From assembly GCF_026151205.1 (NCBI RefSeq), contig NC_087074.1:248001-312000 (forward strand): 64,000 nucleotides of DNA, given 5' to 3'. The notes under the pieces are model-generated. The model was not told the DNA's origin and did no database searches. It saw only the letters and a program-made list of their open reading frames with translations. The stretch is from Bolinopsis microptera (Eukaryota; Ctenophora; Tentaculata; Lobata; Bolinopsidae). Below, one piece after another: positions 14,781 through 32,700 of this stretch (positions are counted from its first letter, which is position 1; each line of letters begins with the position of its first letter). The translations under genes were made by a program, and so were the position numbers.

Positions 14781-14839
14781 TATACTGGTGCAATTCAGGG
14801 GGGGGGGGGGGGATAAATCGAAATAGCTCAAAATTAATT

Positions 14840-16415
14840 ATCGGCCTTACAAAATGACAGGCCTCACAAAATTACAGTCCACAAAGACCATGCTGTAGCT
14901 TCGGTACCCTATACATTTAACCCTATTCCTTTTACTGTATGAAAGAAAAAGTGTTAATTAACACTTCCCAAGGAATGATTATGACATAGAATCTATATTT
15001 CTTACATAAATATGGACGTTTTTGCTGTTCAGTCATTGCCCCGCCTAACTGTTACCCAGCATGGAGACCAAAGTTTAGAATTTAACCCCAGGAAACCAGG
15101 TACTACCATGACTTATGTCAATCAAAGACTACTCTGGTCAAATAACACAACTGATTTAGTGACTTTGGTAGAAAACATGACAAAAAAATGACCTAGCCTC
15201 ACAAAATGACAGTGTTATGCCTCACAAAATGACAGTTTTATTTTATGATACATTGATGGCATATTTATATTGGATGCCCCTTGCCTAATTATTGGTATTC
15301 TAAAACCCAGTAAGCTTATGATGAGCCTAAATGTGTTTGTTTGATCATCAATTTTGATCAAAATGCCTCACAAAATGACACCGAAAAGCCTTACAAAATG
15401 ACAATGTTTCAGATTGAATTATTTTCATCATCTGAAATGGATCAGAAGCAGTCAATACAAGAAGGAGTTAAAAATAATCATAATCTGACAGTTAACAATC
15501 AAGTAGCATTACAAAAGTGCAACTCTGATATCAAAACGTTTTAAAAACATTTCAAAACTCAACGAAATAAAGCTTCTATTTTGTGAAAGCAGAGTTTGTT
15601 TGTTTGGGCCCGGACGGTGCCGGTGGTTCTAATGACCATTTACTAAAATACATAGATACAAAATACAATATAGTATAAATATTATAATCAGAAGTTTTAT
15701 AAATCCTATCCGTCCAAGTTAAACTTGAAGGGCGCTACACGCACGACGAAAACTCCATTTAATGTGAGCTGAAGTAGACTACTAGTAGTAGAGCTAGTAG
15801 CGCTTGAAATTGACAGAACTGAAAACGAAATCTGACAATTGTCGCGAAAACTGACAGTTTTGTGTGCTCAAAGTGTCGAGAAATACTGACAGTGCAAGAC
15901 TGGGCACACAAGAGTGAGTTAAAAAAAGAGAGTAATAACAACTCCTAAAACATGTCATAACACTAAAAAGTGATCTATCCAGGCATAGAACATATCAAAT
16001 AAAACCAAATACTGTGTTTAAGTATGTATGAAAAAAAATATATTTTTACGCCTCACAAAATGACATATTTTCAATTTTTTCAAAGTATAAAAAATATTCC
16101 TTTTTTAATATATTCTGGTAAAAACAGAACTGGTGTAATATAAATAACATAATATATCTGACAGTAAGACACGAGAAAGATTAATGAAACTTTTTCCCAA
16201 ATCGGATTTGAAGTGATGCCGTTTTTGGTTGTCATTTTGTAAGGCACTAGTTCACGCGAAATTGCCCAACTTTTTTTAATCATCCTTTTTCCCGTAAAAG
16301 CTATTCTAATCTTCAATCTATTATATTTATCTAACTGTCCTAGGTGAAATCAAATTTCTATAGGCTGCTGTTAAAAAATGACAGCCGTGACGAAATTGTC
16401 ATTTTGTAAGGCATG
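14840..16415. repeat. Scattered CCTCACAAAATGACA motif field
   Basis: The 15-base motif CCTCACAAAATGACA, or a close variant, occurs at about 14846, 14863, 15195, 15219, 15364, 15388 and 16050 in direct orientation. It occurs inverted (TGTCATTTTGTAAGGC) at about 16228 and 16396. Direct copies lie on the left and inverted copies on the right, as repeated terminal or subterminal sites of a DNA transposon would. No transposase frame was recognised. The 67-codon ORF at 15341-15544 runs through two motif copies and is not believed. Confidence 0.5.
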
Positions 16416-16521
16416 TTTTTTTAGAAAATTTCAAAGATGACAATTTTTATCGCCAAATTTAGGTTTTTCAGTCAAATCAACCCCCGGGTAGAAAAATATA
16501 CCTGTTGAACTACCTATCTGA

Positions 16522-22092
<5,571 letters not shown>

Positions 22093-22569
22093 TTGAGTTG
22101 GTGCGGGTTACCACTAGTTACTATGCTAGTTACTATGGTTACTATGCTAGTTACTAGCGGCTGTTTGTACACATTCCTCTCAGGTTCTTTAACCCAAGTA
22201 TTTCTTCTAATTCTGGTGCCAGAATCACTGAACCAGGTTAAGTTTTTAGTGGGATTTTTGGCACTTCGAATTGCTTTATTCTCTATGAACACATGTTGAG
22301 TGTGTGTGAGAGTCATTCTTATAGCCAATTTTATAATTTATTGTATTTTATCAACAATCAAATTCTGCTGATATAATTATGCGAAAAACTTTATTGTTTA
22401 ACCAATTTTATTTTCACACTGCAGTTATTGATAACTGATAGTGATATCAATAATTGTTAAACAAATTGTCGTGTTGTTTTTGTGTTGTTTTTGCTTTACA
22501 AAATTGAAGCACGTGATACAAAAATGTATCTTTTTATCAATATTAGAAGGCAATATCTAGACTACAATA
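22093..22569. other. 3' flank of the RBBP4-like gene
   Basis: Short CTAGTTACTATGGTTACTATG repetitions follow the stop codon directly (22112-22156). The rest is AT-rich. I did not find a canonical AATAAA close to the stop. Confidence 0.5.
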
Positions 22570-23004
22570 TAGTAGTACTTCACCAGCTATTTCACGAAGA
22601 TAGTAGTACTAATTCACCAGCTATTTCACGAAGATAGTAGTACTAATTCACCAGCTATTTTACGAAGATAGTAGTACTAATTCACCAGCTATTTCACGAA
22701 GATAGTAGTACTAATTCACCAGCTATTTCACGAAGATAGTAGTACTAATTCACCAGCTATTTCACGAAGATAGTAGTACTAATTCACCAGCTATTTTACG
22801 AAGATAGTAGTACTAATTCACCAGCTATTTCACGAAGATAGTAGTACTAATTCACCAGCTATTTTACGAAGATAGTAGTACTAATTCACCAGCTATTTCA
22901 CGAAGATAGTAGTACTAATTCACCAGCTATTTCACGAAGATAGTAGTACTAATTCACCAGCTATTTCACGAAGATAGTAGTACTAATTCACCAGCTATTT
23001 CACG
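22570..23004. repeat. 34-bp minisatellite
   Basis: About 13 copies of a unit containing AGATAGTAGTACTAATTCAC and CAGCTATTTCACGA, with a TTTTACGA variant. It lies between the two convergent genes. Confidence 0.92.
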
Positions 23005-23279
23005 TATTTCTTACAATTTTGACAAACGGCGTATTTTCGATCGGTTTTTCGGCGTATTTAACGTGTAGGGTTTTTGAAAATGTAACTTGTATTAGGTTCT
23101 CTTGTTAATCCTTAATGCTTAATCCAGGTCATAACTCCCTATCTGTTGTCTGTACTCTACCAAAATGTCCAAGGCCTTATACCTTGCAATAACCTAAGCT
23201 CCTCCCATCCCCTTCTTGATGGTAATAAGATTTCTGAACTTTGCTAACATAAAGCAGCCTGAGTCTGACACAAAATGAG

Positions 23280-23790
23280 ACTTGGCTCAAAAAGTTTATC
23301 TCTAGTAACGAAATCTTTCCTTCTTCTCAATATGAAGTTTTCCGCAATGACCGCACGAGAAAGACTCATCCTCAAGATCCTAATAACCCTAAAACGTTTA
23401 GAGGTGCTGTTCTTTGGGCTGTTCGGTCTGATCTCGACGCCGACTACCAGTTAGCCTATAGGTGCCGAAATGCTTGCAGTTAAAATTACTTTCCCTGACA
23501 AAGAGAGTATTGTAATCTGTACTTGCTATAGAGTAGGAATTCTTGGGTTTCCTGGCCTAATCATGATGTCATAGTTAGTTATATTTGCAAGCTGGTTTCC
23601 AAAAAGAATCCCCCTAAAATCTATGTTATTGGTGATTTTAATCTTCCCCACACAGACTGGCTATCTTCATCCAGTACCGTACCTATCGAACAATCCTTCA
23701 TAGATTCTTTCAGCGATATGTCTCTCTCCCAGCTGATCACGTCGCCCACCCATGAAAGTGGTAATACATTAGACATTCTTCCAGGCATGG
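23280..23790 (+). pseudogene. LINE endonuclease-domain fragment
   Basis: Broken frames resemble the apurinic-like (EEP) endonuclease of non-LTR retrotransposons. One reads SSQYEVFRNDR and FRGAVLWAVRSDLDADYQ; another reads IYVIGDFNLPHTDW followed by LITSPTHESGNTLDIL. GDFN with a following SPTH is typical of the family. Neither a reverse transcriptase nor an upstream ORF is present and the frames are interrupted, so this is a dead fragment. Confidence 0.75.
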
Positions 23791-23894
23791 CTCCAGCTAG
23801 GGGGCGGAGCCCCCTTTCTGAGGGGGGGGGGGGGGGCTAGGGGGCGGAATTTATACTACGGCCTGCCAACAACTTGGTATGGTCATTAGTACAG

Positions 23895-24366
23895 AGTACA
23901 GACAAATCCGTCTGAAAAATCGATCTGCTGACCATTTTTTTTGAGACGTTTTTGAGTCCCATTAGGTGCCCTTTATGGCTGACCAACTTTTCCAAACTTT
24001 TCCACTTGTCTTAAGGCCACTTTACCACTTTTTACCACCTTTCTTGTTTGTCGAATATCTTCAGTTGTGAACATCGTAAAATCGCATGAAAATTGTTTGA
24101 ACAAAAGTTTTTCTTCCTGATAATATAAACACACTCGATTGATCCGCAACCTTTTACGATGTTCACAACTAAAGATATTCGACAAACAAGAAAGGTGGTA
24201 AAACTAAAAAGTGGTAAAGTGGTAAAGTGGCAAAAAGTGGCCTTAAGACAAGTGGAAAAGTTTGGAAAAGTTGGTCAGCCATAAGGGCAACTAATGGGAC
24301 TCAAAAACGTCAAAAATCCTCTGAAAGCTTTGATGGTCGATTTTTTTTAGACGGATTTGTCTGTAC
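23895..24366. mobile_element. Foldback/MITE with ~170 bp inverted arms
   Basis: AGTACAGACAAATCCGTCTG at the left is mirrored by GACGGATTTGTCTGTACT at the right. The arms continue through TTTTTGAGTCCCATTAG, GGCTGACCAACTTTTCC and TTGTTTGTCGAATATCTT on their respective strands. The centre is a short AT-rich loop. No coding capacity. Confidence 0.85.
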
Positions 24367-24368
24367 TT

Positions 24369-24786
24369 ATCTTATCTTATCTTATCTTATGAGGATTCGT
24401 TGCGACGCAACAAGGCCATCGAATGAGTCGACCACCTTTGTTATTTTACTTCGGCATTACCTGCATTACAATGTAAACCAGCACTTTCAAGGAAGAGCTT
24501 TACAAGAAGCCGAAGGATCGTTCCTAAGGCCAGCAACGGTTAAGGCACTATGCCACACTTTCTTCGCCCGAGGCTTCGCTGTGTTGATCAAGCACAGCTC
24601 CTCATTTAACCCTCACACCCGATTTCTCGAGCATTCGGCTGAGTGAACCGTGGGGCTACATAGACCACTCGGGATCCTTAGCAGAGCGTCAACGACGCTC
24701 ACCCCACGACTAGGCAGGCAGTGGGATTCGAACTCGCAATCTTACGATTACAAATCCGATGATCAACCAACTACGCTACCTACTTA
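24369..24786 (-). mobile_element. tRNA-derived SINE
   Basis: On the minus strand the 5' ~75 bases (24712-24786) are tRNA-like, with an A-box-like TAGCGTAGTTGGTTGATC and a B-box GCGAGTTCGAATCCC. A ~320-base unrelated body follows and ends in a short (ATAAG)n tail at 24369-24391. That is the layout of a pol III SINE. The acceptor stem does not pair well, so I do not call a functional tRNA. The SINE sits directly against the right end of the foldback element. Confidence 0.75.
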
Positions 24787-24822
24787 GTATTGTCATTGAT
24801 TAGAAACGTCGCCGGGCCCTTT

Positions 24823-25041
24823 TTACTGGGCCGCGCTCAGCCTGTCATTCCGCCTAATCTCCATGGTTATGAACATGATAGCCCGAGGTCCCCAGTTGAT
24901 TCACGATGTCAATCCTTCGCATCTCGCCGATCTGCATACGTCTTACCTGGGGACCCCAGACTATTATATTTATGTTCATAAGAGAATATAGTAAATATAA
25001 TGGAGATTAGGCGGAATGACAGGCTGAGCGCCGCCCAGTAA
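24823..25041. mobile_element. 219-bp MITE with ~41-bp terminal inverted repeats
   Basis: The left arm begins TTACTGGGCCGCGCTCAGCC and the right arm ends GGCTGAGCGCCGCCCAGTAA. The arms extend to CGCCTAATCTCCAT. Relatives in the window are at 27104-27185 and 30540-30648. Confidence 0.88.
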
Positions 25042-25346
25042 GGCAAGCTTCTCGACTAAAACGTTGCCACCTCGACAGTCTATTGTGTCATCAATTTTAC
25101 CTAAGTTAAGTCAGAATTCACACACCATCTGTACCTCAAATTGTCCACTGGCAAAATCATTTTTCTACAGAACCCATATACTCTGCATGCAATGGACTCC
25201 CTTTACAGCTAGGTAAGACAGATTGTGTTTACTAGTCTTTTCAAATCTGCAGAGGTCACTAAGCATCTATGGAAATGTTTATTGGATAGTCATAGTGAAA
25301 GAACAGTCCAGCCTAATTCTACCTTTGTATACTTCTAACTTACATA

Positions 25347-25553
25347 TCACACTTCCCCCACACACCATTTACCTTGATTATCATTGAAAACCATATCTAA
25401 TGTATCTGAAATTTGACGTATTGAAATACCAATTGTAGCACTGTATCCACCATGGATTTGTTTGTTATTAAATAGTTTTTCATACATTTTTGGATTTAGA
25501 TTGATTCGATGTAATGGGTCCAAGTAATAGTGTATGTCAATTAGAGCAAACAT
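25347..25553 (-). CDS. Possible orphan coding exon, product unknown
   Basis: An uninterrupted minus-strand frame reads MFALIDIHYYLDPLHRINLN then SATIGISIRQISDTLDMVFN and meets a good donor (AATCAAG|GTAAAT) at about 25370. Composition and the donor suggest a real first or internal exon, but no partner exon is seen to its left and no family is recognised. It could equally be part of an unrecognised mobile element. Confidence 0.25.
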   Translation of the reverse strand: MFALIDIHYYLDPLHRINLNPKMYEKLFNNKQIHGGYSATIGISIRQISDTLDMVFNDNQGKWCVGEV

Positions 25554-25663
25554 AGTTTACCGTGTTTGAGTGCCCATCTTATTTGACAAATGGGGGCAAT
25601 ATTTTGAATGATCCTATTTTATATTAATTTATTGCTGTGCTCTGTAAAATTTCGAGCGTGCTA

Positions 25664-26003
25664 AATCACTCTACAGTCAATCTTTGAGATTGTTCTAAAA
25701 GGGCCCCTTTTCAGAACAAAAAGAGGCCCTGAATTTTCGGACACTGATTCCGAATAGGGTTAAAATGCTCCCCTGACGAGATATTGGCGAAAAACTGTCT
25801 TGATCACGTGATATGACCGTATAAGGAAGTTAGTCTAATTTCTCGTTAGGGTTAGGGTTTCAGCATATGCTTTTGTTAAAGATTGGGTTAGGGTTAGGGT
25901 TGGGATCAGACTAGAGGGTAGGGTTTCTGGTTTCAAATGGTCGTTCAGGGCCAGCTAGAGAACGGGTTGAAAAAGTCACGTGACAGTCGAGTGTAGAGTG
26001 ATT
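25664..26003. mobile_element. MITE carrying telomere-like GGGTTA runs
   Basis: Ends AATCACTCTAC and GTAGAGTGATT are inverted repeats. Inside are TCACGTGATATGAC, TCACGTGAC and degenerate GGGTTAGGGTTAGGG tracts. A second copy in the same orientation is at about 43385-43722, and a partial inverted relative is at about 27640-27830. Confidence 0.65.
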
Positions 26004-26159
26004 AATCATCATCCGTAAAATTTGAAAAGTATTTAATTTTAAAAATTCATCTGGTGGGCCAGCATGGTCCATTTCATTCAGCTAACTGAATCAAGGCAGT
26101 AATATAATATTGGGCGGTAATAATGTAATATATTGTTAAATAATATAGAAAGTGAAGAG

Positions 26160-26280
26160 AGTGAATAATTCTTGTCATATGTTGTATGACCCGCCGCGCA
26201 CGAGTGCGCGGCTCCCCCTGTATCGTCGAAACTCTACAGTGAAGCGACAGTGGGGGTCACCACGTGATACAAAATAATTC
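26160..26280. repeat. GC-rich dispersed repeat
   Basis: Contains GTTGTATGACCCGCCGCGCA and CGAGTGCGCGGCTCC. A diverged copy is at 52590-52690. The CCGCGCACGAGTGCGCGG core is palindromic. No coding function is seen. Confidence 0.6.
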
Positions 26281-26598
26281 ATGATATAATATATATTTAC
26301 AATAAAAACTAACTTTTTTATTGATCAAAATTATCATTATATGTATCAGCTGCCAAATTGGTCTAAGAACGGTTATTCACATTGATATCAATGATCAATA
26401 TCATTTGTTTTTGTTATCAGTTAGGAAAAGGGAGCCACTGTAAATCACTCTACCCACTTTACTCAATTTTGGGTTTTGGTCATTTAATACAGCAAAATTC
26501 TATTACAAATAGCTTTGCGTTAAAATCATATAATCAATAATCAATAATACAACTTCAAATATATCCGCGAAATATAACAACATTTTCCAATAATTGTG

Positions 26599-26755
26599 TC
26601 AGACAGTGAGTCTGCTAGGGAGGTAGCTGGATTTGGTACCTAAGATTGGAGCAGTGGTGTCAGGGAAGAAGCTGCTTTGAGTTGCGGCACTGATGTCTCC
26701 TGACTTACTCACCTTTATTGGGTACCTCATCATGTGTCCTGCATCCTGCTCAGTC
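26599..26755 (-). CDS. C2-PLD exon 17 (terminal)
   Basis: Completes Ser, then TEQDAGHMMRYPIKVSKSGD and SFFPDTTAPILGTKSSYLP, ending LTV and TGA at 26599-26601. Plant enzymes end in the same FPD-A-VLG-S-YLP-LT pattern, so the C-terminus is complete. Acceptor TTTTACAG. Confidence 0.95.
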
Positions 26756-29700
26756 CTGTAAAACGTAATCAGGTGTCATGATATATATAATAGACCAGGA
26801 TAGTATAAGTGAAAATATATTTGTCCATTTTTCATAGACTGACCCAGCGCGCGTGGCTATTAGATTTGGACTGTTTTGATTGACGATGTCAACCCTTCCA
26901 GATCGTTGCTCTGCGAATTAACAGAGTAACGATCTAGTTGCAAAGGAAGAATGCTAGTTTGCGCGGCGCGTCGAAGCGCGAAGTCCTTCAAGTATGATAA
27001 ACTTACAAAAAACTTTTCGAAATAGTTGGGCATATCCAATCATCAAACATTATCAATTATTTTACAGCTCAAAGTAAAGTCTTTTGCTCCATTTTCATCA
27101 CTATAAGTATTACCTGGGGACACCAGGCCGAATAGAGATTTGGCGGAATCAGGAATGACAGGCCAGGCTTAGCGCCGCCCAGTAATATCAAATATCAATA
27201 TATCAACTCCGATATCCACAAAGTTTTTCGGAAAGTTTTTAAAGTCCAATTAGAAGGTCCTTACAAATTTTCAAAATGATCTCATTCCAGGAACCGAAGA
27301 TATGACAAAATAATGACAAAATAATACAACATGAACAAAAATCAACGAATTTCGACAAATTACGCGACTTTTACACTTGACGGATGTTACTCGTCTAAAT
27401 TTCTTCGAAGTAGCGCGCGCCGCTTTCTTCTCGATGACAAGTGCTACGAAGTAGCGCGCGCCGGGCCAGACCATTAACAATGGTCAACTTTTACACTTAC
27501 TGAAGCTCCAAAAGCCGTGCATCATTAAATACCTAGGCGAAACTCACTGATTACACCAAAAAGTTATGGCTTTTACTAATTCGCTCGCCCAAAAATTTCA
27601 CGTGACTTTAGTTTTTATGGATTTGCAGCCGTACAAAACCGTTTTTACATAAACCCTAATCCCAACCCTAACCATAACCCCGAAGCTATCCATAACCCTT
27701 ACCACAACCCTGACCATAACGCGAGCCCTAAACAATCGAATTCATGTTTTACTAGCCTGTCACGTGACCAAAAAGGTTTTTTGTCCATAACTCTCCATGG
27801 AAGCATGGGGGTGATTTTGAATCAGCGTCCAAAAATACACAGATTGAAATCAATTTCATACCCAAAGGGGCCTTTTCACACGAATTTCTTGAAATGTGCA
27901 GGCGAGCGATTTAGTAGGAGCAATAGGTATGACAAATTGGGTACTGGGAAAAAGCTCACATTCTCAAGAAAACAATGGTACAAAAATTTTAAAAATATGA
28001 GCAAGTTTAATTTTATCGTGCACGTACTACTTTGCAAAACGATTTGCCTGGTTATAATATTTCGAAAAGAATGAAGAAGGCGCGCGCTATTACAAATACA
28101 TTTATATACGTGTACCGTTTGTTAAAAATAGCCAGGAAAAGCTAGTTTTAATTATATTAAATAAACCGATATCAATTTCCCGGAATTTGGCAAATACTTG
28201 TACATTGTACATTACTTGTAGTTGTACATTACTTGTAGTTGTACATTACTTGTAGTTGTACATTACTTGTAGTTGTACATTACTTGTAATACTATTGTGT
28301 AATTTTTGTGTTTTGAAATTTGATATTGAAACTTGTACCGACGTCACGAAACAATGTTCACTGGTGAGTGCTAATTAATTACGTGACGTCTAAAGGCTTT
28401 TCAATGTTTTTTGTTGCCGGGGAGATTTCGTCAAGTTTAAAATATAATATCTTTTTATCAGATTAATACGTTTGTGCGGCGTGTTTATGTATTTTTTTCA
28501 TTTTTCAATTCCACACCCTTTTGTAAAAAAGCAATAGTAAAAGATTACGAATGGTCGCTTTTGCAGAAAGGGATTTCGGAGAACGAGGTGGGTGGTTTAA
28601 ATATATCGTATGCGCGCCGAGAGTGTATTTTAATGTATACTATGTAATGTATAGTGTTAGGTAATAAGCCCAATTTGTACGTGGCACGTGTAGCGTACTG
28701 ATGTGTATAAAACATGAGTATAAATATAATTTACTTTTGCTTTCAATTTCTTGAATTACAGATCACAGATACAAGTTAAGTTCTACGGCAATTGATTTGA
28801 ATTTCAAGTGTTTCCCATATTTAAAGCATAATCTATCAATATTATTATTATGAAGTGAGCTGATTAGAGCTTATACTTATAGTTATAGTGAATGGAAATC
28901 TAGCGTCCGTCAAAACGAAACAACGGGCGCAATTCTTGTTATATAGTCATCATATTCACCTTAATTGTAATACTAATAGTAGAAATAGTACTCACGATGT
29001 TTGCCAGGCTGTATTGTGCACATAACGCTGCCAGTTAGCAGCTCCTAGTTCCTGTACTCTCTTAACGCATTCCAGAGACTGAGGAAGTTCAAACACATCC
29101 TCGTACGCTCCTAGATGTTCTGCCCACAGACCCTGAGGTAGAGTGGAAACGTTTGGGCTTATAACAAAGTACATGAGGATGCCCATATATATATCTATCT
29201 ATATATGTATTATAAATATATACAAACATGTATTATATTATATACAAACATGTATTATATTATATACAAACATGTATTATATTATATACAAACATGTATT
29301 ATATTATATAAAAACATGTATTATATTATATACAAACGTGTTCGACAAAGTGCTCTACTATCAAATAGGAGCTTTTTATAAGATTAAGTAACAAAGTAAA
29401 CGATGTTATTGTCCAACTAAATATTTCGTGTCGACGTGTGAACAATCTTCACTCTTCAGGGACATAATGATAAATACAATCAAAATAACAAACATTATAC
29501 AACACAGTGCTCCTTTATCAAATGTCTAACTGAAAATTTCCTAGAATGTCTACATTTAGAGATAATCTCAAATATTTTATTTAATGAGTCTGGATTCTTT
29601 AGGATGTGCAGCTTCTCGTCTAGGCAGAAGACCACAACCAAAAGGAAACCTACATGTATGGTTTCAAGTCTAGAATGATCAGCAATGTCAAATTCCGAAA

Positions 29701-32700
29701 CGCCAGCAATAAATTTCAGAGCCAAATGCAGAACGATATCAAGAAACTAAAATCGGGCGGGAAAGTTGTTATACTTATAAAGGCGAACCAATAAGATCCA
29801 GAGAAACTGCTTCACGATAACACTACAAGTCGCAACTAAAGTAACTAACGGAACAAAAGAGACATTTATAGAACCAACACGATCCAGTGCTACACAGAGA
29901 CACCATGCTTCATTACAATTAATTAAATGAAAGAAAATGGAACAAAATTAATTAAATGAAAGACCACAAACATAATTTCACAAGCAACACTAAATGCTGA
30001 TTGATAAACCCTACAAAATCTAACTAGGAAATTTCAGTAAAAAATCTTCAAAAAACTGATCTCTGCAATAAGACTTAAAACAGGGGACAATTTATAGAAG
30101 AGCACCACGGAAGTATTAACTTGGTTCAAAAACATGAAAGACCTTTAAAAAGTCCGATTTCTAAAGTTCGACATTCAGGAATTCCATCCATCTATTACAG
30201 CAGATCTTCTACTTCTAGATCGTACATTAAAACGAACAAGAGATTATCAAAACAAGGAATCCATCCTAATGTACAGCGGCAAATGCTGGGTAAATAAATC
30301 AGACACAAACTTTGGGAAGCCTGGACGGAGCTGAAACATCGGAAATAATCGGACTCTACCTTCTAAGCAAGATAAAAAAGATCATCCCTCAATAGTATTT
30401 AGGATTTTACCGTGATGATTGGCTTGCAGTCATTAATAAAACCAACGGCCAGCAACTACACTTATTACTCCAAAAGGAAGGCCTAAAAATAACAGTGGAC
30501 CAATGTCAGCACTCAGTAGATTTCTTAGATGTCGTGCTTACCCCAGGCTATTATATTTATATTCTCTATATATATTTATTATAATTATATTTATGATCAT
30601 AACCCAATAGAGATTTGGCGGAATGACAGGCTGAGCGCCGCCCAGTAAATGTCGTGCTTGACCTTACAGACAAGTCATATATATTATATACCTTATAGGA
30701 AACCAAACGATACACCATTGTACATAAACGCAGAGTCCAATTATCCTCCCATCATATTGAAGAACTTACCCTCAATGATAGAATCACGATTGAGCAGCAT
30801 ATCCAGCAATAAGGCTTGCCTCTACGAAGCCAACATCGATTATGAGAGGGTTCTTAGAGATAGCGGTCATAGTCACATCATCAACTACAGATCACCAGAG
30901 CCTATAAAGAGAAAGAGGAACGTCTTATGGTATAATCTTCCATTTAGCGCAAACATTTCAACTAACATCGGAAGCAAGATTTTCGCTATTTGATAAGCAT
31001 TTCCCAAGAAACCTACCATTACACAAAATATTCAATAGGAACACAGTCAAACTAAACTATTGCTGCTTGCCTAGCTTGGGTAGGATTATCAAAAGATCAA
31101 AGGACACAACAGGTCCGCCGTAGAGAGACAACCCGAGAAAAACTGCAGAGACGTCCCTCAAAGAACAGTGTATGGCTAAATAGTCTACCGTTAGAACTAC
31201 ATCAAATAAGGACCTAACATTGTACATACTTACATAGGGTTTACAGAAAACAATTTCAAAACACGATGGTACAATCATCGCCAAAGCTTCAAAAACTCTA
31301 AGTAATACCGATTGAGTACATAACTACCAAAAGCAATTTTGGACCTCAAGAAGAAAAAATATACTATAGTATAGACTGGAAAATCATCACTAAATCAAAT
31401 AGTTATACGGCAGGGGCGGGGCACTGCCTAAACGAGAATCCTAAAGAATCCAGACTCAATAAATAAAATATCTGAGATTATCTCTAAATGTAGACATTCT
31501 AGGAAATCTTTTCTTAGGAATTGTTAGTTATAGGTTTTAGGAATAGTTAGTAATTGTTAGTTATAGGTTTTAGGAAATTTTTGTTAATAAATTTGATAAA
31601 GGAGCACTGTTTTGTATAAAGTTTGTTATTTTAATTGTATTTATGTCCCTGAAGATTGTTCGCACATCGACATGAAACTTTTAGTTTACTTTGTTACGCT
31701 TATATATTATGTATATATTCTGCTGTACTTCTAGACATTAAGGGGACATATTATACCAAAACCTTTTTTGCCGATATTCGGGATTTGACTTCATATTAAG
31801 AAAATATAGATTACAACAAAAAGATTTGAGGCATTGAAACATTGTTTTGAGAGTAAGCACATTCGAAAAAAAAGTTTCCTTTTTGGAAGGGTTTGGAAAG
31901 TTTGAGAAGTCTATCACTGTAATACCTATATTTCAATAATTTTCAACGTTTTTTGGCTGATTTCTTTACTGAAGATTACTTACAATCCATACAAGAAGCC
32001 CTTCAAAGGATTTTATAATCAAATAATAAATGACGAAGTTACAGACCAAACAAGGTCGAGAGAAGCAAAATTGAAATTTTTGCAAAAAATCAACGTTGTA
32101 TATTTTACCAATCACCCAGGTCATAAGATATCGCTTCAAAAATTCTTTTGAGTGTAGCTGATGATCATATCCAACTTTTTGGAACAGGATTCCCCTCAAT
32201 TTTGAGTTTTCAGTTATGAAATCTGGCCTCAAAGGACAAAAAGGGCCAAAAATAGATGATTTTGGAAGCAAATAATTTTCTAGCTCGAACACAAATTGTA
32301 CAACTTTGTACAAATTGTACACATTTGTACACATTTTTTAAACAAATTTTGTGTCTTTTAGTATTATAAATTTTGTACTAAAAGATTGTACTAAAAGATT
32401 CGTCTTACCAAGCTGATTACGATTCTGTAAAAATTATTTCAAAAAAACTGACACTTTTTGAGTTATAGGCATTTTAAGCCTTAAAATATTTAAAATTATT
32501 GAAATACTAGTGTAACCCGGCCTTCGGCCGGGATTTCACTGCCGCAGTTAAAAAGGGTAGGAGTAATTACCCGCTGAGTCAAAACCTGCATTAGGTGAGC
32601 AATTCTATTCGGAGTTCCCTCACGTATCCAATAGTATCTGTACCACGACTATTACACCTCATCACTCCCGTCTTAAACCGCTTTAAATCGTTTTAGAAAT

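Noticed and set aside
24712..24786. Functional tRNA gene
   Set aside because: A and B boxes are present but the stems pair poorly and the sequence continues into a SINE body and tail.
25850..25920. Telomere
   Set aside because: GGGTTA runs are short, degenerate and embedded in a MITE with a second copy 18 kb away.
27781..28074. 97-codon plus-strand ORF as a gene
   Set aside because: It begins inside a dispersed repeat and has no domain or splice support.
31966..32334. 122-codon minus-strand ORF as a gene
   Set aside because: It lies within an inverted-repeat element, is AT-rich and has no recognisable motif; it may be a transposase scrap, but that cannot be supported.
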